A stretch of 64,000 nt of DNA from Igneacidithiobacillus copahuensis (GCF_018854015.1 NZ_JAAXYO010000036.1:1-64000), one strand, 5' to 3'; counted from the stretch's first letter, positions 52,301-60,434 are shown. Notes: generated from the letters alone by a model not told the origin. Program-made: numbers and translations.

Positions 52301-52492
52301 CACATTGGCCAGCAAGGCTTCGGGGGTACTTAGGCTGGGCAGGTATTCATAGCCCTGATTCTGCAAGTCCACGATCAACTCGCGTTCCAAGTCGTATTCA
52401 CTCTGGTAACTTTCGGCCACCTTCCAGTCGCGGCTGTATTTATCCAGAACAATGAAGTGATTGGATTCAGCGATAGTTTTGTAGTCGGTCAT
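49367..52492 (-). CDS. hsdR: Type I restriction enzyme R subunit, EcoR124I-like (type IC)
   Basis: The translocating nuclease of a type I restriction system, 1041 residues, near the 1038 of EcoR124I. The PD-(D/E)xK nuclease has Asp151, Glu165 and Lys167 (VQVELKKRG), the same numbering as in EcoR124I; the helicase domain has HTTGSGKT with Lys313 in Walker A and DECHRSQ as motif II. The C-terminal end enters the left direct repeat, so the last residues (PRKPEA) are read from repeat DNA. It is the last gene of the hsd operon, 79 bases after fic. AGGAA precedes the start. Confidence 0.93.
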   Translation of the reverse strand: MTDYKTIAESNHFIVLDKYSRDWKVAESYQSEYDLERELIVDLQNQGYEYLPSLSTPEALLANVREQLQTLNNVHFLDGEWRRFVETWLDKPSDGIVEKTRKIHDDYIHDFVFDDGRIQNIYLLDKKNIARNKVQVIKQFEQTGSHVNRYDVTILVNGLPLVQVELKKRGVAIREAFNQVHRYSKESFNSEHSLFKYLQLFVISNGTDSRYFANTTQRNKHSFDFTMNWARADNSLIKDLKDFTATFLQKGTLLNVLLHYSVFDVSDTLLVMRPYQIAATERILWKIKSSYQAKNWSNTESGGFIWHTTGSGKTLTSFKAARLATELDFIDKVFFVVDRKDLDYQTMKEYQRFSPDSVNGSDSTAGLKRNLDKDDNKIVVTTIQKLNNLMKSEGNLPIFGKQVVFIFDECHRSQFGEAQKNLKQKFKKFYQFGFTGTPIFPENALGAETTASVFGRELHAYVITDAIRDEKVLKFKVDYNDVRPQFKAIETEQDEKKLSAAENRQALLHPDRICEITQYILNNFRQKTHRLHPGNKGFNAMFAVSSVDAAKLYYESFKTLQKDSDKPLKVATIFSFAANEAQDAVGDIADESFDVSAMNSSAKEFLSAAIADYNALFKTNFSVDSNGFQNYYRDLAKRVKAKEIDLLIVVGMFLTGFDAPTLNTLFVDKNLRYHGLMQAYSRTNRIFDATKTFGNIVTFRDLEQATIAAITLFGDKNTKNVVLEKSYSEYMEGFTDEVTGEARRGFVAVVKELETRFPDPAAIEKESDKKAFAKLFGEYLRVENILQNFDEFASLKDLQCIDMSDPAAVAAFKAKHYLNDEDLAALQEIKIPAERKIQDYRSSYNDIRDWLRRDKASAEKEKSSIDWDDVVFEVELLKSQEINLDYILELIFEHHKKVKSKSELVDEVRRVIRASLGNRAKESLLVDFINQTDLDQIGDKASVIDAFFTFAQAEQQREAEELISAENLNVEAARRYITSSLKREFASDSGTELNAVLPKMSPLNPQYLSKKQSVFQKIAAFVEKFKGVGGQLCDLPRKPEA

Positions 52493-52571
52493 CGGTATTG
52501 TTCCTGGCTATAACAAAAGTCATATTTTCCCGCAGCCTGTGGGACAAAAGATTGTGGGCTGAGCCTGTGCG

Positions 52572-53177
52572 CTACAGCCCAGCGGTTTTGAATTCGCTAT
52601 AACCCTCGTAGTAATAGCTCACATCGATGCCTTTCATGAACAGGGCGCGATCGTCCACCTGGTCCGTGAGCGCCTGTTTGAGTAGCGTCTTGATTTCCAG
52701 GTCTTTCACCACGCTGCGCTGCATCGCGGAGAGGTATTCGGTCTTGTCCACCAAATTCCAATCCACCACCTGCCGAATCGCTTTTTTAAGCATCAGATCC
52801 AGCCAGATGCGAGTGGCCCGACCGTTACCCTCCCGGAACGGGTGGGCGACATTCATCTCCACATATTTTTCGATGATTTCATCGAAGGTGCCTTGTGGCA
52901 TGGCATCGATCCGCTGCAGGGCGGCATCGAGATAAAGCACGGATGCAAAGCGAAAATTTCCTTTGGCGATATTCACATCACGAATCTGACCAGCAAAGTG
53001 ATATATGTCACTGAATAAATAGGTATGGATAAACGACAGGCCGGGGAAGGTGCCGACCGCCACTTTTTCGATGTCGCCCGAGTCAAACAGTTGTTTGGCC
53101 TTTTTTTTGCTGAGTTTTTCTTCGGCTCTGGCGAGCTCAACCTGATGATTAATGTTGAGTTTGTTTTCCAGAATCAT
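52572..53177 (-). CDS. Fic-family AMP-transferase, class III type
   Basis: A 201-residue Fic protein; Fic enzymes transfer AMP or another group to target hydroxyl side chains. The active motif HPFREGNGR is complete at residues 112-120. Near the C-terminus, SYYYEG at 187-192 fits the inhibitory motif (S/T)xxxE(G/N), with Ser187 and Glu191, as in class III Fic proteins that inhibit themselves. No separate antitoxin gene was seen. It lies between hsdS (overlap of four bases) and hsdR, as in several type I restriction loci. Its target is unknown. Confidence 0.88.
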   Translation of the reverse strand: MILENKLNINHQVELARAEEKLSKKKAKQLFDSGDIEKVAVGTFPGLSFIHTYLFSDIYHFAGQIRDVNIAKGNFRFASVLYLDAALQRIDAMPQGTFDEIIEKYVEMNVAHPFREGNGRATRIWLDLMLKKAIRQVVDWNLVDKTEYLSAMQRSVVKDLEIKTLLKQALTDQVDDRALFMKGIDVSYYYEGYSEFKTAGL

Positions 53178-54358
53178 GCCATGCCTCCTTGGTGGTCAGT
53201 CTGCTGCGGAAAGCTCAACAGCCGGTCGCGGTAGTGCTCGTATTGCTGGCGGCGTGCCTTGATTTCGGCAGGCAGGCCGGAGGAGAGGTCGTTCACCAGC
53301 GCGTCGAACTTGTCGAGGATGGCGACGATGCGGGCTTGTTCTTCGAGTGGCGGGACAGGGATCTTGATTTTCGAGAAACCGTCAATCAGCAGAGTGTTGA
53401 CCTTGGTGCGAGCCACATACCTTGCTTTTTCGGCAATAAACGAAGTTGTCTGCATATAGTAGGAAATGAATTTCGGGTTCATCGTGTGGCGGAAGGCATA
53501 GCAGTGGTCGTGGATGGCGACTTCCTTATCGCCCAGCCATGCAACGGCTTTACCGACATCCTCGACGGTTTCGCCCACGTCGGTAATCACTATGTCGCCG
53601 GGCTTGGCGTAGCGCAAGGTGTTGGCCATATCGGGTCGGACTTGTGAGATGACGTGATCCGTCCACACGCCATACTGCGTGTATATCTCGCCATAGTGGA
53701 TCACGCTGATTCCGTCATCCACGTAGTCGGCCTTAGTGAACCGCTTGCCGCGGATGAACTCACCGATCTCCCCAAGCGGCTTCCACTCCACCTCCCCCTC
53801 TTCAAAACTCAACAACTGATCGCGGTAGTAGTGGTATTGTTTTTTACGGGCGGTCAGCTCGGCGGTCAGCTCGGCGGTCAGCTCGGTGAAAGTATCCAGC
53901 ACTTTCACGATTTCGCGCTGGATTCCGAGGGGTGGGATGGGAATGCGGAAGTCGGTGATCATCGGTTTGCGAATCGAAGTAACTGTGGCGCTGACCGCCT
54001 TCAACAGAATAAAAGCCTTGAAATGAACCGCGAAATAGTAGTAGGCAAACTTCGTGTCGAGTTGGTTGTAGTTAAAACTGATTCGGTAGGCACGCTGATG
54101 CAAGGCGTATCTGCCAGATACGTAGTGGAAAATTTCGCCAATTCCACCTTCGCCTGGAATCAGGACTGCTTCTTCATCGAACTCATATTTGGCGATGCGA
54201 AGAACTTCTCTAGAGCGCACGTAAAACGGGAATTCTCCGTCGTCAGTCGCATCTTTGCGGTCACTGCTGCCAGTGCCGACACTAGCAATGTCTCCTACGG
54301 CCTTGAACTCCACCCCATCCGGGCACAACTCCTCGATCAATTCATCAATCCGACTCAT
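53174..54358 (-). CDS. hsdS: Type I restriction-modification specificity subunit
   Basis: Recognises the bipartite DNA target for both HsdM and HsdR. The 394 residues hold two target-recognition domains, each followed by a conserved spacer helix: (a) PMITDFRIPIPPLGIQREIVKVLD, quoted in parts, and (b) KIKIPVPPLEEQARIVAILD. Between them residues 158-170 read TELTAELTAELTA, the TAEL repeat of type IC subunits. The second spacer helix ends KARRQQYEHYRDRLLSF. It overlaps yhcG by four bases and fic by four. The DNA sequence recognised cannot be told. Confidence 0.92.
   Translation of the reverse strand: MSRIDELIEELCPDGVEFKAVGDIASVGTGSSDRKDATDDGEFPFYVRSREVLRIAKYEFDEEAVLIPGEGGIGEIFHYVSGRYALHQRAYRISFNYNQLDTKFAYYYFAVHFKAFILLKAVSATVTSIRKPMITDFRIPIPPLGIQREIVKVLDTFTELTAELTAELTARKKQYHYYRDQLLSFEEGEVEWKPLGEIGEFIRGKRFTKADYVDDGISVIHYGEIYTQYGVWTDHVISQVRPDMANTLRYAKPGDIVITDVGETVEDVGKAVAWLGDKEVAIHDHCYAFRHTMNPKFISYYMQTTSFIAEKARYVARTKVNTLLIDGFSKIKIPVPPLEEQARIVAILDKFDALVNDLSSGLPAEIKARRQQYEHYRDRLLSFPQQTDHQGGMA
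53851..53886. repeat. Three 12-bp tandem repeats in hsdS
   Basis: CGGTCAGCTCGG is repeated three times without mismatch at 53851-53862, 53863-53874 and 53875-53886 (plus strand), encoding the TAEL spacer. Change in copy number adds or removes four residues in frame and moves the two recognition halves apart. EcoR124I and EcoR124II differ in this way by two against three copies. Confidence 0.92.
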
Positions 54359-55395
54359 GCCTCACCTCCCTGCAATTCCCGCTCGATCTGCTCAATGCTG
54401 GGCAGGCTGGTTTTGAGGGGGTCGGGCAGCGATTGGATCAGTTTGTATTCGGCAATACCCATCGGTTGGCTTTTGTCGCCCAGGGCGTATTCGGCCACCA
54501 CCTTGTTTTTGCTCTTGCACAGCAACAGGCCGATGGTGGGGTTGTCCAGTTCGTGCTTCACCTGCTTGTCCACAGCGGTCATGTAAAACCCTAGTTGCCC
54601 CAGATGCTCGGGTTTGAACTTGCCTCCCTTGAGTTCGACCACCACATAGCAGCGCAATTTTAGGTGGTAAAACAGCAGGTCAATGAAAAATTCGTCACCC
54701 CCCACATCCAGCAACACCTGCCGACCGACGAAGGCAAAGCCCGCGCCCAACTCCAGCAGAAATTCGGTGATATGTTTGACCAAGGCACGCTCAACCTCGT
54801 GTTCTTGCGCTTCGTCGGTCAGGCTCAGAAAGTCGAAACGGTAAGGGTCTTTGAGGGATTCGCGTGCCAGATCGGACTGGGGTTTGGGCAAATGGGCATC
54901 AAAGTTGGTGATGGCTGAACCGCTGCGTTCGTGCAGGCGGGTTTCGATTTGCATCACCAGCACATTGCGCGACCAGTTGTGCTCAATGGCCTTTGCGGCG
55001 TACCAACGGCGCGCTTCGGGGCTGGACAGCTTGTCCAGCAGCGCCAATTGGTGATACCACGGCAGTTGTGCAAGCACCGCTTGCACAAATTCGGCATCGG
55101 GCCAAGCCTCTGCGAAGGCACGCATGTATTTGAGATTGCGCGGCGAAAACCCTTTCATGTCGGGGAAGGCGGCGCGTAAATCGTGCGACAGCCGTTCAAT
55201 TACTTTTGCGCCCCAACCTTGTTCCTGTTGCCGGAGCAAAATATCCTGACCCATTTGCCAGTACAGCAACACCAGTTCGCGATTAACGGCCAGCGCGGTC
55301 CGCTGCTGGGCGCTGTGGATTCTGGCTTTTAACTCACTGAGCCAGTCGGCGTAGCCTGCGGGCGCGGGCAACAGTGTGGGGGGCATGTCGCTCAT
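54355..55395 (-). CDS. DUF1016/YhcG family protein, predicted PD-(D/E)xK nuclease
   Basis: A 346-residue protein of the YhcG (DUF1016) family. The N-terminal part is helical and DNA-binding-like (SAQQRTALAVNRELVLLYWQMGQDI, quoted in parts, near 28-52). The C-terminal part has the nuclease pattern DEFFIDLLFYHLKLRCYVVVELK with the acidic residues and ExK of the restriction-endonuclease fold. Such proteins are often found in restriction-modification and other defence loci. It overlaps hsdM and hsdS by four bases each. The role is not established. Confidence 0.85.
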   Translation of the reverse strand: MSDMPPTLLPAPAGYADWLSELKARIHSAQQRTALAVNRELVLLYWQMGQDILLRQQEQGWGAKVIERLSHDLRAAFPDMKGFSPRNLKYMRAFAEAWPDAEFVQAVLAQLPWYHQLALLDKLSSPEARRWYAAKAIEHNWSRNVLVMQIETRLHERSGSAITNFDAHLPKPQSDLARESLKDPYRFDFLSLTDEAQEHEVERALVKHITEFLLELGAGFAFVGRQVLLDVGGDEFFIDLLFYHLKLRCYVVVELKGGKFKPEHLGQLGFYMTAVDKQVKHELDNPTIGLLLCKSKNKVVAEYALGDKSQPMGIAEYKLIQSLPDPLKTSLPSIEQIERELQGGEA

Positions 55396-56963
55396 CCGTT
55401 TACTTCCGCACCTTCAATCTCGGCGACGATGGCATCAATCTCCTTGCGCAGCTTATCGATTCGGGCAACGGTGGTTTTCAGCTCGGCATTGAGCTGGGCA
55501 ATGTCCACCGCTTCGCGGGTGTCTTTGGCTTCGACATAGCTGCTGACGGACAGGTTGTAATCGTTGGCGGCCACCTGCTCGAAGGGTACGGATTGCGCGA
55601 AGTGCTCGATGTTCGCCTTGCTATCAAACACCGCCATGATCTGCTCGATATGCGTGTCCAGCAGCACATTGTTATTGGTTTCTTTCTTGAACAGGCCACT
55701 GGCGTCGATGAACTGGGTGCGGGTGTCGGCTTTGTGTTTGGACAGCACCAGAATATTCACCGCAATGGTGGTGCCAAAGAACAGGTTGGGCGCGAGCGAG
55801 ATCACGGTTTCGACATAGTTGTTGTCGACCAGGTATTGGCGGATCTTCTGCTCGGCCCCGCCACGGTAAAAGATGCCGGGGAAGCAGACGATGGCGGCGC
55901 GCCCCTTGGCCGAGAGGTAGCTAAGCGCGTGCAGCACAAAGGCAAAGTCGGCTTTGGATTTGGGCGCCAGTACCCCCGCTGGGGCAAAGCGCTCGTCGTT
56001 GATGAGGGTGGGGTCGTCGCTGCCGATCCACTTCACCGAATAGGGCGGGTTGGAAACGATGGCATCAAAGGGCTTCTCATCGCTAAAGTGGGGGTCGATC
56101 AGGGTGTTGCCCAACTGGATGTTGAATTTGTCGTAGTTGATGTTGTGCAAGAACATATTCATCCGCGCCAGGTTGTAGGTGGTATGGTTGATTTCTTGCC
56201 CGTAAAAACCGTCTTCGATGATGTGCGCGTCAAAATGCTTTTTGGCTTGCAGCAGCAGCGAGCCCGAGCCGCAGGCGGGGTCGTAAATCTTGTTGACGCT
56301 GGTTTGGCCGTGCATGGCGAGCTGGGCAATCAGCTTGGAGACATGCTGTGGGGTGAAGAACTCGCCACCCGATTTACCCGCATTGGCCGCGTAGTTGGAA
56401 ATGAGGAATTCATAGGCATCGCCAAAGAGGTCGATGTGACTGGCGTCAAAATCGCCCCCATGAAGATCACCAAAATCCAGCTCGGCCACACCTTTGAGCA
56501 CAGCGGCGAGGCGGGTGTTCTTGTCTTTGACGGTATTGCCAAGGCGGTTGCTGGTGGTGTCGAAATCGGCAAACAGTCCTTTGATGTCTTGCTCAGACGG
56601 GTAGCCATTCGCGGAGGCTTCTATGGCTGCAAAGATGGCAGCCAGGTCGGTATTCAGACTCTCGTTGGTGTTGGCCTTGGCCGCGACCTTGGCGAAGAGC
56701 TGGCTGGGGTAGATGAAGTAGCCCTTGGTCTTGATGGCGTCGTCTTTGATGTCCGGTGTGATGACGCTGTCGGGCAGCTCGGCATAGTTGATGCTGTCAT
56801 CATCGCCTTCGATGTAGGCCGCAAAGTTTTCACTGATGAAGCGGTAAAACAGGCTGCCGAGCACGTATTGCTTAAAGTCCCAGCCATCGACGGCGCCGCG
56901 CACATCGTTCGCGATTTGCCAGATGCGGCGTTGCAGTTCGGCGCGTTGCTGAATGCTGCTCAT
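55392..56963 (-). CDS. hsdM: Type I restriction-modification DNA methyltransferase subunit
   Basis: An N6-adenine methyltransferase of 523 residues (EcoR124I HsdM is 520). The N-terminal helical domain (AELQRRIWQIANDVRG, FKQYVLGSLFYRFISEN) is followed by the cofactor motif DPACGSGSLLL and the catalytic NPPY within AIVSNPPYSVKWIG. It forms the methylase with HsdS. It is the first gene of the hsdM-yhcG-hsdS-fic-hsdR operon, so the host DNA is protected before nuclease is made. Intergenic DNA to the sugar porter (56964-57095) shows no clear promoter. Confidence 0.95.
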   Translation of the reverse strand: MSSIQQRAELQRRIWQIANDVRGAVDGWDFKQYVLGSLFYRFISENFAAYIEGDDDSINYAELPDSVITPDIKDDAIKTKGYFIYPSQLFAKVAAKANTNESLNTDLAAIFAAIEASANGYPSEQDIKGLFADFDTTSNRLGNTVKDKNTRLAAVLKGVAELDFGDLHGGDFDASHIDLFGDAYEFLISNYAANAGKSGGEFFTPQHVSKLIAQLAMHGQTSVNKIYDPACGSGSLLLQAKKHFDAHIIEDGFYGQEINHTTYNLARMNMFLHNINYDKFNIQLGNTLIDPHFSDEKPFDAIVSNPPYSVKWIGSDDPTLINDERFAPAGVLAPKSKADFAFVLHALSYLSAKGRAAIVCFPGIFYRGGAEQKIRQYLVDNNYVETVISLAPNLFFGTTIAVNILVLSKHKADTRTQFIDASGLFKKETNNNVLLDTHIEQIMAVFDSKANIEHFAQSVPFEQVAANDYNLSVSSYVEAKDTREAVDIAQLNAELKTTVARIDKLRKEIDAIVAEIEGAEVNG

Positions 56964-57095
56964 AGTCGATGTCCTGTTGAATCGTTCATTTGGTTCCCAA
57001 TTGGATTTCCTTTGCGCTGAAAATCTACCAGAGACGCGCTCTACGGACCATGTTCCCGAAGGTCCAGGGTGGGATATGGGAACCTGCAGGAAGGG

Positions 57096-58448
57096 TTATT
57101 CCTGATGCGCTCTGGAGTCGTCCCGCGCAAACGAGGCGCTGATCTCTTCCAGGGTCAGGCCTCGGGTCTCCGGAACACGGCGCCAGGTGTACCAAGCGGC
57201 AACGAGGGAGGCTAGGGCATAGAGAAAAAAGGTCTGGCCCTCGCCCAACCAGTGCATCAGACTGAGAAATACGCCGGTGACCAGCATATTGCTGAGCCAG
57301 TTGACGATGGTCGCGAGCCCCATGGCCCGTCCGCGCAGGCCAGTCGGGAAGATCTCGCTGATCAGGAGCCAGAAAACCGGGCCGATGCCAATGGCAAAGA
57401 AGGCGACATAAGCTGCTACGGCGAAGGCCAGCAGATACAGGAAGGCTCCCTGCGCCTGTGCCAGCATACAACTGGCAAGGGTCAATAAACTCGCAAACAT
57501 GCCAAGAAAGCTGGTTAACAGTAGCGGTCGTCGTCCAATCCGATCCAGCCAGCGCAGAGCCAGCAGGGTCGCGAAGAAGTTGATGGTGCCGATCCCTACC
57601 GTGGCAATGATCTCCCCGTCGGTCGAGGTAAAGCCAGCGGCATGAAAGATGATGGGTGCGAAGTAGAGCACCACGTTGATGCCGGTGATCTGCTGAAAGA
57701 TGGCCAGCACCAGGGCGATCTGCAAGGGCCGTCGTTGCGCCAGGAGTGCCCGCCACGGCAGACTGCGCTGGCCTGGATTATTGGCGGCCAGTTCCTGCCA
57801 TTGCGTTGCGGCAGGATCGAGACGCAGGCCTTGCAGGGCCTGTCTCGCTGCCTCGGAGCGACCCATTTGCAGCAGCCAGCGCGGACTTTCCGGCAGCAAC
57901 AGAACGCCAAGCAGCAAAACGATCGCTGGTAGCGCTCCCAGAGCGAACATCCAACGCCACCCGGCGCTACTGTCGGCAAAAGCCAGACTGATCAGATAGG
58001 CGATGAGGATTCCCACGGTAATGAGCAGCTGATTGATGGTGACGATGGCGCCACGCTGTTTGGCGGGGGTGATTTCCGCGAGATAGAGGGGGGTGACCGT
58101 TGAGCTGAGTCCGATCCCCAGGCCCAGACAGGCGCGCCCCAGGAAGAGCAGCGGGATGCTGTTGGCGAGGGCCGCCAGCAGAGACCCCACGGCAAAGAGC
58201 AGGGCCGCGAGGGCGATGATCCGTCGTCGCCCAAAGCGATCGGCCAGGACTCCAGCCAGGGCGGCGCCAAGGGCTGCGGCGGCCAGGGCGATGGCGACAA
58301 ACAGGCCGGCACTGCTGGCATCCAGGGAAAAGACATGGCGCAGAAAGAGCAAGGCGCCGGCCACGATGGCCGTGCCATAGCCAAAAAGCAGGCCACCAAG
58401 CCCAGCAATTCCGGCAATCAGGGCAAAAGAAGTAGCGCCACGTTGCAT
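57096..58448 (-). CDS. MFS sugar porter
   Basis: A 12-helix sugar:proton symporter of 450 residues in the sugar-porter family. Characteristic sites are RFGRRR after helix 2, the PESPRWL and PETRG pair of the central and C-terminal loops, and GINVVLYFAPIIF (QQITGINVVLYF) in helix 7. It follows the ABC sugar genes on the same strand, 24 bases after the ATPase, so it adds a second route for sugar. Its C-terminus lies in the right direct repeat. Substrate is not fixed; glucose, galactose or xylose are usual. Confidence 0.9.
   Translation of the reverse strand: MQRGATSFALIAGIAGLGGLLFGYGTAIVAGALLFLRHVFSLDASSAGLFVAIALAAAALGAALAGVLADRFGRRRIIALAALLFAVGSLLAALANSIPLLFLGRACLGLGIGLSSTVTPLYLAEITPAKQRGAIVTINQLLITVGILIAYLISLAFADSSAGWRWMFALGALPAIVLLLGVLLLPESPRWLLQMGRSEAARQALQGLRLDPAATQWQELAANNPGQRSLPWRALLAQRRPLQIALVLAIFQQITGINVVLYFAPIIFHAAGFTSTDGEIIATVGIGTINFFATLLALRWLDRIGRRPLLLTSFLGMFASLLTLASCMLAQAQGAFLYLLAFAVAAYVAFFAIGIGPVFWLLISEIFPTGLRGRAMGLATIVNWLSNMLVTGVFLSLMHWLGEGQTFFLYALASLVAAWYTWRRVPETRGLTLEEISASFARDDSRAHQE
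57121..57173. repeat. Right 53-bp direct repeat, in the 3' end of the sugar porter
   Basis: Matches 49333-49385 with three differences. Here it is part of the intact sugar-porter gene, encoding its PETRGLTLEEISASFARD end. Confidence 0.8.
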
Positions 58449-58472
58449 GGCTCTGCCCCGTTACGAGGATGG

Positions 58473-59588
58473 TTACGCCAGTCGGGAGCCATTTTCGGGA
58501 TCGAAAAAGACCGCCCGCTCCATATGAAAACTCAGGGTACAGCGGGATCCGATCTGTAAGTGGGTACTCGGATGTACCCGTGCCACCAGGCTGTGGCCAT
58601 CCAGGCGGGTAAATACCAGGGTATCGGGGCCGGTGGGCTCGAGCAGCTCCACGTCGAGCTCGATACTGTGCAAGGCTTCGCCCTCGCGCGCACTGCCGGG
58701 ATCGGTGATCTGCTCGGGACGGATTCCCAGTGTAATGCGGCGTCCCAACTGACCGCGTAGGGCCCCCTGCATTTTTGGCGGTACGGGAAGAAGGTTTCCG
58801 TCGCCCTCGGCACCAGCCACTCGCAGGCACAGCCCCGATGCCTCTTCGCGCGGGACCACGGGCAGAAAGTTCATGGAAGGGGAGCCCATGAAACCCGCCA
58901 CAAAGCGGTTGGCCGGATCGTTGTAGATACTCTCGGGACTGCCCAGTTGTTGGATGACACCCTCATTCATCACGGCGATGAGATCGCCCATGGTCATCGC
59001 CTCGATCTGGTCATGGGTGACGTAGACCATGCTGGTTTGCAGCTGCTGGTGCAGGCGCTTGATCTCGCTGCGCATTTCCACTCGCAATTTGGCATCGAGA
59101 TTGGACAGTGGTTCGTCGAAGAGAAAGAGGGTGGGTCGGCGGGCGATGGCGCGGCCGATGGCGACCCGCTGCTGCTGACCCCCGGAAAGCTGGCGGGGTC
59201 GGCGGTCAAGCAGATGTTCGATTTGCAGCATGCGCGCGACATCCATGAGGATCTGCTCCCGCTCTGCCTTGGGCACCTTGCGATTTTCCAGGGCGAAAAG
59301 GATGTTGTTGCGCACAGTCATCGACGGATAGAGGGCGTAGGACTGAAAGACCATGGCAATGTCCCGATCCTTGGGACTGAGTCCGTTCAGTCGGCGATCG
59401 TTGAGCAGGATGTCTCCCCCACTTTCCTGTTCCAGACCGGCGATGATGTTGAGCAAGGTCGTCTTGCCGCAGCCGGAAGGACCAATCAGCACCAGAAACT
59501 GATTTTCTCCGGTCTCGATATTGATGCCATGCAGGACTTCATCCTTGCCATAGCTTTTGTGAATGTCCTGCAAAATGAGCTTACCCAT
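58473..59588 (-). CDS. Sugar ABC transporter ATP-binding protein (UgpC/MsmK/MalK type)
   Basis: A 371-residue ATPase for a CUT1 sugar importer. Walker A is GPSGCGKT, the signature is LSGGQQQRVAIGRAIARRP, Walker B ends LFLFDEPLSNLD, and the switch is VYVTHDQIEAM. A C-terminal OB/TOBE region of about 130 residues follows, as in MalK. It is three bases after the MalG-like permease. Such ATPases can serve several importers. Confidence 0.92.
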   Translation of the reverse strand: MGKLILQDIHKSYGKDEVLHGINIETGENQFLVLIGPSGCGKTTLLNIIAGLEQESGGDILLNDRRLNGLSPKDRDIAMVFQSYALYPSMTVRNNILFALENRKVPKAEREQILMDVARMLQIEHLLDRRPRQLSGGQQQRVAIGRAIARRPTLFLFDEPLSNLDAKLRVEMRSEIKRLHQQLQTSMVYVTHDQIEAMTMGDLIAVMNEGVIQQLGSPESIYNDPANRFVAGFMGSPSMNFLPVVPREEASGLCLRVAGAEGDGNLLPVPPKMQGALRGQLGRRITLGIRPEQITDPGSAREGEALHSIELDVELLEPTGPDTLVFTRLDGHSLVARVHPSTHLQIGSRCTLSFHMERAVFFDPENGSRLA

Positions 59589-59591
59589 ACG

Positions 59592-60434
59592 TTATCCTTT
59601 TACCGCGCCGCCGGTCAGGCCGCGCACGAAATATTTTCCGGCCAATAAATAGACCACCAGAGTGGGTATGGCAGCAATCAGCGCTGCGGCCATATCGACA
59701 TTCCACATATGCACGCTGGTGACGGTATCGACGAGGTCGTTGATGGCAACCGTAACCGGCTGTTGATCGCTGTTGGTAAAGACGACACCAAAGAGGAAGT
59801 TGTTCCAGATCATGGTGAACTGCCAGATTGCCGTCACCATGATGATGGGCGTGCTCAATGGCAACATGACGCGCCAGAAGATGCGGAAAAAGCCGGCTCC
59901 ATCGACCCGCGCGGCACGCACCAGATCGTGCGGAATGCTGACATAATAATTGCGGAAAAAGAGGGTGGTAAATGCCAAACCATAGATGATATGGACCATG
60001 ACCAAACCAGGGATCAGGGTACCGGCAATATGCAATTTTCCCTGTACCCAGGCCATCGGCAACAAGATGATCTGAAATGGAAATACGGTGCCGAGCAGTA
60101 GTAGATAGAAAATGATATTGGCGCCACGAAAACGCCAGTGGGTCAGGATGTACCCGTTGATGGCGCCGATTGCGGTAGAGATGATGACCGCCGGAATCAC
60201 CAGCTCAAACGAGTTGATAAAGAACGGATGAATGCCCTGATTGCTGGCGCCGATGGTGGCCCCACTCCAGGCATGTCGCCAGGCGTAGAGGTCAAACTGC
60301 CGGGGCAGGGCCAGGATGCCCTGATTGTAGATTTCCGGCATGGTTTTGAAGGACGTCACCAGCATGATGTAGAGCGGTAATAGAAAAAACAACGCGGCAA
60401 GCGTCAGAAGCAAGTAGATCGGCAAACGGCGCAT
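59592..60434 (-). CDS. Sugar ABC transporter permease (MalG/GtsC-like)
   Basis: A 280-residue inner-membrane protein with six predicted helices. The EAA-type loop that binds the ATPase is ARVDGAGFFRIFWRVMLPLSTPI near residue 190. The start begins with a membrane helix preceded by basic residues (MRRLPIYLLL). It overlaps the MalF-like permease by one base, forming the usual heterodimer. Confidence 0.92.
   Translation of the reverse strand: MRRLPIYLLLTLAALFFLLPLYIMLVTSFKTMPEIYNQGILALPRQFDLYAWRHAWSGATIGASNQGIHPFFINSFELVIPAVIISTAIGAINGYILTHWRFRGANIIFYLLLLGTVFPFQIILLPMAWVQGKLHIAGTLIPGLVMVHIIYGLAFTTLFFRNYYVSIPHDLVRAARVDGAGFFRIFWRVMLPLSTPIIMVTAIWQFTMIWNNFLFGVVFTNSDQQPVTVAINDLVDTVTSVHMWNVDMAAALIAAIPTLVVYLLAGKYFVRGLTGGAVKG

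Noticed and set aside
49367..52492. hsdR as a truncated pseudogene because its end lies in the repeat
   Set aside because: Its length and catalytic positions (Asp151, Glu165, Lys167, Lys313) match EcoR124I, so it is probably functional.
53851..53886. Short tandem repeats as a CRISPR array
   Set aside because: The units are 12 bp, directly adjacent and in frame in hsdS. There are no spacers and no cas genes.
55374..57020. 548-residue plus-strand frame over hsdM
   Set aside because: Antisense to hsdM with intact DPACGSG and NPPY motifs. The Val/Gly-rich translation is a shadow.
49333..57173. Transposon or IS ends around the restriction operon
   Set aside because: The boundary repeats are direct, not inverted, derive from a coding sequence, and no transposase is present.
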